Positions 6,428 to 14,294 of a stretch of DNA of 14,393 nt are shown piece after piece. Each line of letters opens with the position of its first letter. The first letter of the stretch is position 1. The notes beneath the pieces were generated by a model. It saw nothing but the letters and a program-made list of their open reading frames with translations, had not been told where the DNA came from and searched no databases. This DNA is from Bacillota bacterium. Lineage in GTDB: Bacteria > Bacillota > Desulfotomaculia > Desulfotomaculales > Desulfallaceae. The stretch spans positions 1 to 14,393 of the forward strand of contig WQUS01000122.1 in the NCBI GenBank assembly GCA_009781965.1, in the 5' to 3' direction. Both the position numbers and the translations under genes were made by a program.

Positions 6428-7258
6428 TTAACTGCCCTCGGCGAAATTTTTAAACAACTGCTCCAAAATGCCTTGCAGCACGAATTCTTTATACTCCTTG
6501 CTGCCTGACAAATCGCTTTTACAATCATCCCGCAGCAGTTTAATCATGTTGGTTATTCTTTCGGCCGGCGGCAAAGAATCATTATTAAGCATATCCGCCG
6601 GCAAAAGCAACGGTTTATCCCCATAACCGGTCATCGCCGCCTTAATCTCCGGGCCTTTTTTCATTGCCGCCAGGGTAATTAAAGGATAATCAATCTTAGC
6701 CATTTTCGTCTTTTTGACATGGTTATAAGGCAGCTGCAAGTCATTTTCATCTATGGTCAGGGAAACCAAAAATTCTCCCTCTTTGAGCCTTAGCCGGCCG
6801 TCAAATATTTGTAAGAAAGGCATTTCCAGCAGCCCGTCCCTGGTCATTATTTTTACCCGGCAGTTACTAATCATTAACGGCAAAGCGGCTTCCCGGTATT
6901 TCACTGTCCCGGCCAGATTGCCGCCGATGGTGATTTGACCCTGGATGGTGTGGTCCGCGATTCTTTTCACTGTTTGGGACAGCAGGGGATAAGCGCCAAA
7001 TTCCGCTATCCTGGTCAAGGTTTGCCCACTGCCGATGATGAAGGCGCCGTCTTGCAGCGTTAACTGATGGCAGGCCGGAATGCCCTTCAAATCAATAACC
7101 GCGTCAAAAACGCTGCTGTTTACCCTGGCCATACTGATAATTTCCGTACCGCCCGCGTAATATAACGGTTTCTTATTGGCGGAAACTAAATTAAAATAAC
7201 AGCCCCAAGCTTCATCAACTGTCTCCGGCCGATAATAGGCAAAATCAAAAGGGATCAT
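6428..7258 (-). CDS. Xanthine dehydrogenase-family FAD-binding subunit
   Basis: This 276-residue medium subunit of a molybdenum hydroxylase belongs to the CoxM/XdhB-type FAD-binding family. It passes electrons from the 2Fe-2S clusters to FAD. Visible motifs are YYAGGTEII (about 34-42), the pyrophosphate-binding loop of this family, and TIGGNLAGTVKYREAALPL, the second FAD loop. The C-terminal part from about residue 170 fits the CO-dehydrogenase flavoprotein C-terminal domain. ATG 7258 overlaps the TGA of the Mo subunit as ATGA, so translation is probably coupled. The nearest purine run, GGAGGG, is about 13 nt upstream, farther than usual. Length is normal and no damage is seen. Confidence 0.93.
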   Translation of the reverse strand: MIPFDFAYYRPETVDEAWGCYFNLVSANKKPLYYAGGTEIISMARVNSSVFDAVIDLKGIPACHQLTLQDGAFIIGSGQTLTRIAEFGAYPLLSQTVKRIADHTIQGQITIGGNLAGTVKYREAALPLMISNCRVKIMTRDGLLEMPFLQIFDGRLRLKEGEFLVSLTIDENDLQLPYNHVKKTKMAKIDYPLITLAAMKKGPEIKAAMTGYGDKPLLLPADMLNNDSLPPAERITNMIKLLRDDCKSDLSGSKEYKEFVLQGILEQLFKNFAEGS

Positions 7259-9579
7259 GCTCTTGTCTTTTCCCTCCAGATATATTCGGGCGTAATGGGC
7301 AGCCGGTTAACATCAATTTGCGCCGCCGACGCTATGGCGTTGGCCAGCGCCACGGGGATGGCGATAATCCCATGCTCGCCGATACCTCTGGCGCCATAGG
7401 GAGCGTCTATCTGTGGCGTCTCCACAAACTCCACCAAATAATTGGGGGTTTCTCCGTAACGAAGCATTTTATAGGTGCGGAAACTGGTGTTTGCCACTAT
7501 TCCGTAGGGGTCGTAAACAAACTCCTCGTTCATCCCCAGCCCCAGGCCCATGCACATGCCGCCCATCACAACCCCTTTGGCGGTTTTGGGATTTAAAACC
7601 TTGCCGGCGTCAATAACGGTAACCGCCTTTAGCGGCCGGTAAGTATGCTGTTGCGGATCATATTCTATTTCTACGGCCTGGGCGCCTACTGTCCAGCTGC
7701 TCCCAGCCTTGCCTTTGCCGGTCGCCTCATCCAATGGCCTTAAACGGCTCATGACAAAACTGCCCCGGCCGACAAGCGGTCCTTTGATGGTATTGCCGTT
7801 GGCGAATTGATAGCCTTTGACTAAATCTTTAAAGGCTATGTAAAGCGTCGGGTCATGTTTGACAAACACTATTTTATCTTTAAAATCAAGGTCTTCCGGC
7901 GGACAGTGTAAAGCAATTGCGGCCAGGTTGAGCAGTTGGCCGAGCGCATCATCGGCGGCATTTAACACAGCCCGTCCGATAATGTAGGTGGTCATGCTGG
8001 CCACCGTTTTCCAATAGTAAGGGGACGATGCGGTATCCACAGTCAATTGAACATGAATATCTTCGAGGCTCATTTTCATTCTTTCCGCCAAAATCTGCGC
8101 CGCCGTGGTCTTCATCGCCGGGCCGATCTCAACTGCTCCGCAATTTAAATTGATGCTGCCGTCGGAATTGAAGGTTAATATCACAGCCGCGCCGGCGTCG
8201 GTTGGCGTATCCGAGGTTTTGATCAGGCAGGCGATGCCTTTTGCCCGGATTAGATTATTTGCTTCCTTTATGGGGGTTCCTTCATCCCAATTAATCAAAG
8301 TTCTTAATTTTTCAAGACATTGCCTGATGTCCCCTGTATTGCTGAGCGTAGTTTTTTCTTGGGTTGGTTTGAGATCCCCCGGCCGCACGGCGTTAATCAG
8401 CCTGACTTGGAAAGGGTCCATATTTAAAGCGAAAGCCAGTTTATCAACCATTCGTTCCAGGCAAAAGGCGAGGGCTTCGTGGCCAAAACCCCGGAAGGAG
8501 ATGGCATAGGGATGGTTTGTATATACGCTGCAGCAGTCGCATTGCAGGTTCGGTATATTGTAGGGACCGGTACATTCCACCGCGATGGCCTTGGCCAGCT
8601 TGGGCGAGATCTCCGCATAAGCGCCGGAATCAATATAAAATGTCATTGCCGCCGCCATAATTTTGCCGTCTTTGGCGGCTCCCATTTTGATGGTGGCCGC
8701 CAAACCCAAATGACTTGGCGAAGAAACCAAATCCTCTTCCCGGGAATTGACCAGGTTAATCCATTGACCCTGCACAGCCCGGGCCGCGATAACGGCCAGC
8801 ACCTCTAATTGCGCCGCAGTTTTGCCGCCAAAGCCGCCGCCAACCAAAGGAACCTGGACAATGATTTTTCCAGCCGGGATGTTGAAATAGGCGCTGATTT
8901 CTTCCTTTACGCTATAGGGCGCTTGGGAAGAAGATTTGATCATAACCCGCCCGTCAGGCATAATGATACAGCGGGCGGCCCTTGTTTCCATTGCGCCGTG
9001 ATCGGACTGGGGCAGCGTGAAACTGCCTTCGATCACGGTTTCGCTGTCCGCCCAGCCTTTTGGCAGATTACCGGTGCTGATTTTTTGCCGGTGGCAGATG
9101 TTTGTGCCCGGGAGGGGATAAACTTCTTGCTCCATCTTGGTATAGGACATCAGCTGTTCATGTACAATAACCGGATTTGCTTTAATGGCTTCGGCAATGG
9201 AGTTGACCACCGGCAAAGGTTCATAGGTCACCTGGATTTTTCCCGCCGCTGCTTGGGCCTGCTGCTCCTCATCGGCAACCACCATGGCGACCGGTTCCCC
9301 GTAGTAACGGACCTTGCCATCGGCCAGGGGAGGCCGGTCCCGTAACATAGAGCCGCAAAGCAGGTGGCTGTCTTGAGCGGTAATTACTGATCTGACCCCG
9401 GGCATGGCGGAGGCCTTACTTGTATCGATGGCCACAATCCGGGCGTGAGCGTGGCTGCTCGTCAATAATTTAGCGTGGCGCATCGGGGCGTCGGCCAAAT
9501 CATTCGTATATTTGGCTGCTCCGGTCACTTTATCCCGTGCTTCTTTCCTAACCGTATCTTTGCCCAGCTGGCTTTCCAT
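7255..9579 (-). CDS. Xanthine dehydrogenase/aldehyde oxidase-family molybdopterin-binding subunit
   Basis: This 774-residue catalytic subunit belongs to the family that hydroxylates purines, N-heterocycles or aldehydes at a Mo-MCD centre. The N-terminal ferredoxin-like domain includes EARDKVTGAAKYTNDL. Mo-cofactor motifs are VGGGFGGK, SFRGFGHEALAF (near residue 360, with the Arg equivalent to the substrate Arg of xanthine dehydrogenases) and ARGIGEHG (catalytic Glu735). FRGFG argues against an aerobic-type CO dehydrogenase, which has AYxCSFR or AYRGAGR there. The exact substrate cannot be told. ATG 9579 is preferred over the upstream in-frame TTG 9603 because GAGGAG (9592-9587) sits 7 nt before it. 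It is the first gene of the operon. No XdhC/MocA-type maturation gene is in the window, so those factors must be encoded elsewhere. Confidence 0.93.
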   Translation of the reverse strand: MESQLGKDTVRKEARDKVTGAAKYTNDLADAPMRHAKLLTSSHAHARIVAIDTSKASAMPGVRSVITAQDSHLLCGSMLRDRPPLADGKVRYYGEPVAMVVADEEQQAQAAAGKIQVTYEPLPVVNSIAEAIKANPVIVHEQLMSYTKMEQEVYPLPGTNICHRQKISTGNLPKGWADSETVIEGSFTLPQSDHGAMETRAARCIIMPDGRVMIKSSSQAPYSVKEEISAYFNIPAGKIIVQVPLVGGGFGGKTAAQLEVLAVIAARAVQGQWINLVNSREEDLVSSPSHLGLAATIKMGAAKDGKIMAAAMTFYIDSGAYAEISPKLAKAIAVECTGPYNIPNLQCDCCSVYTNHPYAISFRGFGHEALAFCLERMVDKLAFALNMDPFQVRLINAVRPGDLKPTQEKTTLSNTGDIRQCLEKLRTLINWDEGTPIKEANNLIRAKGIACLIKTSDTPTDAGAAVILTFNSDGSINLNCGAVEIGPAMKTTAAQILAERMKMSLEDIHVQLTVDTASSPYYWKTVASMTTYIIGRAVLNAADDALGQLLNLAAIALHCPPEDLDFKDKIVFVKHDPTLYIAFKDLVKGYQFANGNTIKGPLVGRGSFVMSRLRPLDEATGKGKAGSSWTVGAQAVEIEYDPQQHTYRPLKAVTVIDAGKVLNPKTAKGVVMGGMCMGLGLGMNEEFVYDPYGIVANTSFRTYKMLRYGETPNYLVEFVETPQIDAPYGARGIGEHGIIAIPVALANAIASAAQIDVNRLPITPEYIWREKTRA

Positions 9580-9741
9580 CGGCTGTCTCCTCGGATAAGG
9601 CAAACTGTATTGTTATGGCGAGTAATTTCAGTTAATCTAGCTATTTCCAGTCATGCATATAATATGCGCTTCTTTAGGGCCCCGCCAAAGGCTCCGGCGC
9701 TCCCGGCGGTTGTTTTGCCCAGGTCAGCAAATAAATAGGCC
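9580..9741 (-). promoter_or_regulatory. Leader of the Mo-hydroxylase operon
   Basis: This non-coding stretch is between the repeat element and the operon start. It contains a 13-bp A/T-rich palindrome, GCATATAATATGC (9655-9667), whose minus-strand TATTAT could be a -10 box. No good -35 box or sigma-54 site is visible. A GC-rich patch (9678-9712) could form a weak stem. I see no recognisable riboswitch. Confidence 0.3.
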
Positions 9742-9880
9742 GTTACTGCTCAGTGTTTGTTAATCCCCAAAGCCAGGCACGCCAAGCCGTTAACCGTAAG
9801 CGATTTCTCGGCGAGCATGAGCGCACGGTTAACGGTTTGGCGTGCCGCGCGATGGCGAACAGTAATGCTTGAACAGTAAC
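9742..9880. repeat. Palindromic MITE/REP-like element, copy A (complete)
   Basis: The 139-bp unit is bounded by near-perfect inverted ends: GTTACTGCTCA (9742-9752) against TGAACAGTAAC (9870-9880), 10 of 11 pairs. Inside is a hairpin with 22-bp arms (9776-9797 and 9825-9846, one G-T wobble) and a 27-nt apical region (9798-9824) that can add GCG/CGC and CTC/GAG mini-stems. The 43-nt core (9790-9832) matches copy B at 40 of 43 positions. GAACAGTAA is doubled at 9857-9865 and 9871-9879. It encodes nothing and lies between the SLH-gene terminator and the Mo-hydroxylase operon. The family is not recognised. Confidence 0.8.
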
Positions 9881-9896
9881 CTTTTAGGTCCTGCCT

Positions 9897-9941
9897 AAAA
9901 AAAATGAGTGTTCGCACAGCTTAACCTGCTGCGGAACACTC
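9897..9941 (-). terminator. Strong intrinsic terminator of the SLH-domain gene
   Basis: On the minus strand GAGTGTTC and CAGC arms (9941-9928 with 9920-9906) form a stem with a small internal loop and the apical loop AGGTTAA. It is followed by eight T residues (9904-9897). It starts 43 bp after the SLH-gene stop. A second small hairpin (TTTTAGG/CCTAAAA, 9882-9900) overlaps the T-tract. Confidence 0.85.
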
Positions 9942-9984
9942 GATGGCTAGTTAATTATGCAAATCAGGTGATTTCCCACATAAA

Positions 9985-12900
9985 TTAGCTTACTCTGGCC
10001 GCTGTCATAAATCTGTGTAACATAGCCGCTGCTTCAGCGCGGGTGACTATGCCTTGGGGATCAAAGAGGTTGTTTGGCTTGCCGCTCAAAATGCCTTGGC
10101 GAACCAGCAGGTTGACAGAATTCTTTGCATAGCTGCTAATATTGCCTTCATCAGCAAAATTTTTGCCGGCGGCAGTGTTGCGCATTGTCTGCCCGCTGAG
10201 CCGTGCATAGCGATATAGCATTGCCGCCGCTTGTTCGCGGGTCACTGATGTGTTAGGGGCAAACAAGTTGTTGCCGGAACCTTGGATGATATTGTTTGCT
10301 GTTGCCCATTGCACTGCTTGAGCGTAGTAGGCGCTTGGACCGACATCGGCAAACAAGCTGCCGCCGCTCCCGGAAGGACTGCCTGCCTGCCGCCACAGCG
10401 TCGTTATAAACATGGCGCGGGTCATGGACTTTTTCGGGGCAAAGGTTGTTGCCGAGGCGCCATTGAAGATGCCGTTTGTGACCGTGTATTGAACATCGCT
10501 GTAAAACCAATCCCCGGCATTAACATCGCTAAAGGGATTTTGCCAGGCCGTATTAGTATCTGCCGCCGGTGTTGTTAGCGGTTGGGCCGGCGTTATCGCC
10601 GGCGCCGGCGCTGCCACGGCCGTATTTTCCGTCCAGCCGGCATAAATAGTGATGTTACCGGTTACGGCTTTGTTAAAGTCGTATGCGATGGTCAGTTCTT
10701 GATCGGCATACCAGCCGGTAAATGTATAGCCCTCTCTGATTGGATCTGCCGGTTGGCTGACTTTGCTGCCCGCGGCCAAGGATTTGCTGGTCACAATACT
10801 GCCGCCATTGGCGGCAAAGGTAACGGTACAGGAGGCCGTACTGCCGCTACTACTGCTACTACTGCTGCTGCCACCGTTATTGCCAGGGCTGCCGCCACTA
10901 TCGGCGATAAACCTGGCTTGCAAAGTTCTGTCCATTGTGGCCGGGAAACTGTATTGGGCGCCGGCGTCGGCTATTTTAACATTGTTCTCATACCAGCCGT
11001 CAAAGCGATAGCCTGTATTTGGCGTAGCGCTCAAGAAGACATTGGCATTTTTATTATACCGGCCTGACCCTGAAATACTGCCGCCATCTCCAGCCGTAAC
11101 ATTAATGGTATATTTAGTGGAGGCCGGAACTGTAACCGTTACTGCGACTGTATTTGCCGTTGTCCGGTCGCTTGTTTTGGTGATCTGAAAAACAAGGTGG
11201 ACAATGGTATCTACATCAACCGGCGCAACGGTCCCGTTGGTGCTGATAGCGGCGTTATCAGACGCTGAGATACTGATGGTAAATCCAGGCGGGACAACCG
11301 GCATCTCCACTTGAGTGGCGTCAGGCGGTAATGATGGAACGCTTGTTATGCCGCCGGCGATATCCTGCGCGCCCAGTGCAGCCTTTATATTAGCAGTGGC
11401 AGTAGCCGTTGTTGAAGTTAAATGGTAATTGTTCTTATCGCTGCCTGTCAGGGCAATGCCGCTGATGGTTACGATCTTATTGCTGCCGATAGCGTCGTCG
11501 TTGAAGTGAGCGGTGAGGGCGGCAGTGTTAATGCTCAAGTTATCGCCAACAACCATTCCGTTAATAACATAGCCGAAACCTTTGACGGCGGCACTGACAT
11601 CCCCGGCTTGATATTCTTTATCATAAACCGACAAGCCGGAAACAGTAACCTCTTTGGGGGCTACGGTAAGGGTTCCGTTGGTGTAGTGGAAATCATAATT
11701 GCCGGCGGCGCCTCCCGAAACAAGGAGGGTATAATTGCCGGCATTTATTTTACCGGTGGTTGCCAGCGCGACAGTCGGTCTGGTAGTTAAAACATTCTGA
11801 TTTTCTCCGTTAACAAAACCAGCGTAGGTTAACGTCCAATCAGGTAACGGATCCCCATAGGTGATCGATTGATTAGCTGCCGAAACCTGGAGCACAACTT
11901 TGTTGACCACCAGCTGTTGGGTCCAGGTAAATGGCGCATAGTCGGCATTGCCTGGCTCGGTCACGGTAATAACCGTTGTGCCGGCGCCTTTGACGGTTAT
12001 TTGACCGGTTGAGCTGATCGTCGCTACATTCGTATTGCCGGAGCTAAATGAAATGTTATTTAGCCGGGCCAACGGATCCAGGGTAACGTTTAATGAGAAA
12101 GGGGCGTCGCCGTAGTTTTTAGTGCCCAAACCGGAGACAGTAATGTTTTGCGGTTCTTTGGCCAGGATTTCCAGAGTTCCGGGTACGAAAGTCAGATTAT
12201 AGTTGTTGTTTAAGGCCAGAGTACCTTGATTGATTGCATAACTGCCCAGGGTCTCCCCTTGGTTCCGGGCCAGTGCTCCGGTGAACGTATCACCGTTAAA
12301 TAACTGCCCGGATGTTACAACAGTTGTCAGCGGCGGGTCGGGGGCGCCTATTTTTTTGATTTTGTTTTCGGCTTTCACGGTGATAGCCGCTTTATTGATA
12401 GTCAGCGTCGCCGTGTTTGAACCGGTGTAACCGGGGGCATTCGCTTGCACTTGAACATTGTATGTGCCGACATTCTTAGGTACTGTGACGGAACCGTTGT
12501 ATGTGACCGTGTAAGCCGCGTTGGGACTTGCGGCGACCGTAACGCCTTGGGCCGCGCCGTTATAGGTGGTGTTGGTATTGGTAATGGTGAACTGAACGGG
12601 AATATAGACCGGCACGTCTTTGGAAACCGCAGTGCTGCCAACGCTGACGCTTCCGGTTGCTGTTTCATATCCCGGGGCGGTTACCGTATAGCTGTATGAG
12701 CTGTTATTGTTCACCCTCAGTGTGGCCAGACCGTTTACATTAGTGATTAGCGTTTGTCCGTCAATGGACACGGTCGCCCCCTGGACGGGAGTTGAGCCGC
12801 GCTTGACAGTAATGTTAACCCGGCTTCGGTTCATTTCCTTCGCCAGATCAAAGAAGTTAATGTTATATTGCAACGTTGTCGCGGCCCCGGCGGAAGTTTT

Positions 12901-14130
12901 GATGCCCGCAAGGGAAACTGTAAAAACATCTCCTTCCATGATTGAGCCAAGCGCATTAGCGTTGGGACGGAAGATAATATTTTGCTCGTTGACAGATAGG
13001 TGATCCAGCGCGGGATTTCTATAATCGCTGGCATTAACACTAAGATCCGGGGTATTGGCGTTAAATGTCCAAGCTTGACCGTCCCTGGCCCTGGTTAAGG
13101 TTAAGGTAATAGTAGTTTTATTTGGCGCCTGATAATTGGCGCCAAGGGTCAGAGACCAAGGGAATGCCGGGGCAGAGGTCAAAGCGGTTGTGCCGGTAAA
13201 ATACTGCATGGGGAAATCGCCGGCACTTGGCCATGCCACATATGAATCACAGTTGCTAGTCGGATATTCCGAGTGGACTACCGTGTAATAACTGGTAGAA
13301 CCAGTACCTGGTTTACTCACATAACCGACGCCAAAATTTTCTGTTCCCGGATGAAACATGATCATTCTGTGGTCGGCGGTGCCAATATTGTTAGGGCCAT
13401 TATCCCCGACAGATTGTACTAATATGGAACGGGACAAATTTGCATAACCGGAGGCGATACATTCAGCGCCGCCTTCAAAGCTTTGACTAAGAGTTCTTTG
13501 GGCTAAATTGTAAAAAGCGCCGTCCATATCGGCAGGTATAGCCGGGTAGTGATCAAAATTAGACACCGCCAGCAGTACCGCTTTTGCCTGGGCCGAACTA
13601 TTAAGACTGTCTGTCAAAGTGATATTGCCGTAGGGCAACCCGGCTAAATATCTAGCCATTTTAATGGTATTCAGCGCGTCATTCAAGTCATCCGGGCTTA
13701 ATGAACCGGCGGCATATGGTGATGTTAAACTTGGCTGCGACGCATAGGCCGTTGTTTTGGCATAGTTAAAGGCTGAGTTGGGCAGCTCTGTTGCCTTTTG
13801 TACTATCTCATCAACAGTCCGGAAAGGAACAACCTGAATAACACCCGTAATACCCCGGGCGTTCCGCATAAGCGGCGGTATGATGATCGCGGGCGGTAAC
13901 AAGTCCTGCTCTTGATCGGTAAAGACTGGTGGAATGTCATGTACTGCAGGGGCGTCGGTTCCATATACTTTTTGGGCAACTGAGTTTTCCACCGCCGGCT
14001 CAGAAACAGCCGCTGACCCAGCCCCGGGCTGAACGGCCAGAGCCGGGAAAACCGGCGACATGCTCCACCAAAGAACAACCGCTAACACAGACGCAGTAAA
14101 TTTCTTAGCCAAACAAGTTGTGTTTTCCAA
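9985..14130 (-). CDS. Giant secreted S-layer protein: CAP domain, Ig/MBG-like repeats, three SLH domains
   Basis: This 1381-residue protein has a signal peptide (residues 1-32, ending ALA). A CAP/SCP-like domain follows at about 147-290 (LNDALNTIKMARYLAGLPYG, NFDHYPAIPADMDG, GTADHRMIMFHPG). A carboxypeptidase-regulatory-like beta domain is at about 433-505, and MBG/YDG/Ig-like domains fill about 515-1008 (TYNGAAQGVTV, ITYGDPLPDWTLTYAGF, TISSTGQITVKGAGTTVITV). A divergent InlB-type repeat is at about 1009-1075, then a Gly/Ser linker (1077-1100), an InlB repeat (1101-1170, GYTFTGWYAD) and a Pro/Ala linker. Three SLH domains start near 1200, 1258 and 1323, and the third is the weakest. SLH domains normally bind pyruvylated wall polymer, so the rest projects outward. 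TTG 14130 follows GAGGAG (14143-14138) at 7 nt. An ATG at 14137 is out of frame and closes after ten codons. The gene is monocistronic. Confidence 0.92.
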   Translation of the reverse strand: MENTTCLAKKFTASVLAVVLWWSMSPVFPALAVQPGAGSAAVSEPAVENSVAQKVYGTDAPAVHDIPPVFTDQEQDLLPPAIIIPPLMRNARGITGVIQVVPFRTVDEIVQKATELPNSAFNYAKTTAYASQPSLTSPYAAGSLSPDDLNDALNTIKMARYLAGLPYGNITLTDSLNSSAQAKAVLLAVSNFDHYPAIPADMDGAFYNLAQRTLSQSFEGGAECIASGYANLSRSILVQSVGDNGPNNIGTADHRMIMFHPGTENFGVGYVSKPGTGSTSYYTVVHSEYPTSNCDSYVAWPSAGDFPMQYFTGTTALTSAPAFPWSLTLGANYQAPNKTTITLTLTRARDGQAWTFNANTPDLSVNASDYRNPALDHLSVNEQNIIFRPNANALGSIMEGDVFTVSLAGIKTSAGAATTLQYNINFFDLAKEMNRSRVNITVKRGSTPVQGATVSIDGQTLITNVNGLATLRVNNNSSYSYTVTAPGYETATGSVSVGSTAVSKDVPVYIPVQFTITNTNTTYNGAAQGVTVAASPNAAYTVTYNGSVTVPKNVGTYNVQVQANAPGYTGSNTATLTINKAAITVKAENKIKKIGAPDPPLTTVVTSGQLFNGDTFTGALARNQGETLGSYAINQGTLALNNNYNLTFVPGTLEILAKEPQNITVSGLGTKNYGDAPFSLNVTLDPLARLNNISFSSGNTNVATISSTGQITVKGAGTTVITVTEPGNADYAPFTWTQQLVVNKVVLQVSAANQSITYGDPLPDWTLTYAGFVNGENQNVLTTRPTVALATTGKINAGNYTLLVSGGAAGNYDFHYTNGTLTVAPKEVTVSGLSVYDKEYQAGDVSAAVKGFGYVINGMVVGDNLSINTAALTAHFNDDAIGSNKIVTISGIALTGSDKNNYHLTSTTATATANIKAALGAQDIAGGITSVPSLPPDATQVEMPVVPPGFTISISASDNAAISTNGTVAPVDVDTIVHLVFQITKTSDRTTANTVAVTVTVPASTKYTINVTAGDGGSISGSGRYNKNANVFLSATPNTGYRFDGWYENNVKIADAGAQYSFPATMDRTLQARFIADSGGSPGNNGGSSSSSSSSGSTASCTVTFAANGGSIVTSKSLAAGSKVSQPADPIREGYTFTGWYADQELTIAYDFNKAVTGNITIYAGWTENTAVAAPAPAITPAQPLTTPAADTNTAWQNPFSDVNAGDWFYSDVQYTVTNGIFNGASATTFAPKKSMTRAMFITTLWRQAGSPSGSGGSLFADVGPSAYYAQAVQWATANNIIQGSGNNLFAPNTSVTREQAAAMLYRYARLSGQTMRNTAAGKNFADEGNISSYAKNSVNLLVRQGILSGKPNNLFDPQGIVTRAEAAAMLHRFMTAARVS
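10846..10869 (-). repeat. Trinucleotide repeat coding eight serines in the linker
   Basis: Eight consecutive AGC/AGT codons encode Ser1088-1095 between the two InlB-type repeats of the surface protein. The codon mix is not pure, so slippage is possible but not strongly favoured. Gain or loss of units would keep the frame and change linker length. Confidence 0.6.
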
Positions 14131-14186
14131 GATTCATCTCCTCTATTTGTCAAAATAATTACATAATAGCCCCTAATCATCCCCCT

Positions 14187-14206
14187 TTAGTCATAAAAGT
14201 GACTAA
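14187..14206. promoter_or_regulatory. Small inverted repeat in the SLH-gene leader
   Basis: TTAGTCA (14187-14193) and TGACTAA (14200-14206) are exact inverted copies with a 6-nt spacer. They lie between the promoter and the start codon of the SLH gene. It could be a small mRNA hairpin or an operator; the sequence does not decide. Confidence 0.35.
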
Positions 14207-14227
14207 CCATTTGGTCAGCTCAAAAAC

Positions 14228-14256
14228 ATTATACCATAGGTTACGCGGGTTGGGAA
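14228..14256 (-). promoter_or_regulatory. Extended -10 promoter of the SLH-domain gene
   Basis: The minus strand reads TGGTATAAT, a perfect TATAAT (14233-14228) with the extended TGn element, about 100 bp before the TTG start. The -35 region at 17 bp (14256-14251, TTCCCA) is poor, which is common for extended -10 promoters. Confidence 0.6.
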
Positions 14257-14294
14257 TCATTTCATGCTTCGGGAAACTTTGCTTTTGTCGTAAC

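Noticed and set aside
8809..9345. 178-codon plus-strand open frame opposite the Mo subunit, plus neighbours at 8105-8509 and 9475-9738.
   Set aside because: They lie antisense to well-conserved Mo-hydroxylase motifs and show no domain or start signal.
9776..9846. Repeat element as an integron attC site bracketing a gene cassette.
   Set aside because: GTTAAC words occur, but the GTTRRRY/RYYYAAC core sites and extrahelical-base pattern of attC are not found, and there is no integrase; the enclosed gene has its own promoter and terminator.
9742..9880. CRISPR repeat.
   Set aside because: Only two copies, 4.5 kb apart, with no spacer-repeat periodicity and no cas genes.
14131..14290. Riboswitch or other structured leader RNA before the SLH gene.
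   Set aside because: Only one 7-bp inverted repeat is visible, and no known aptamer core such as those for c-di-GMP, cobalamin or SAM can be recognised.
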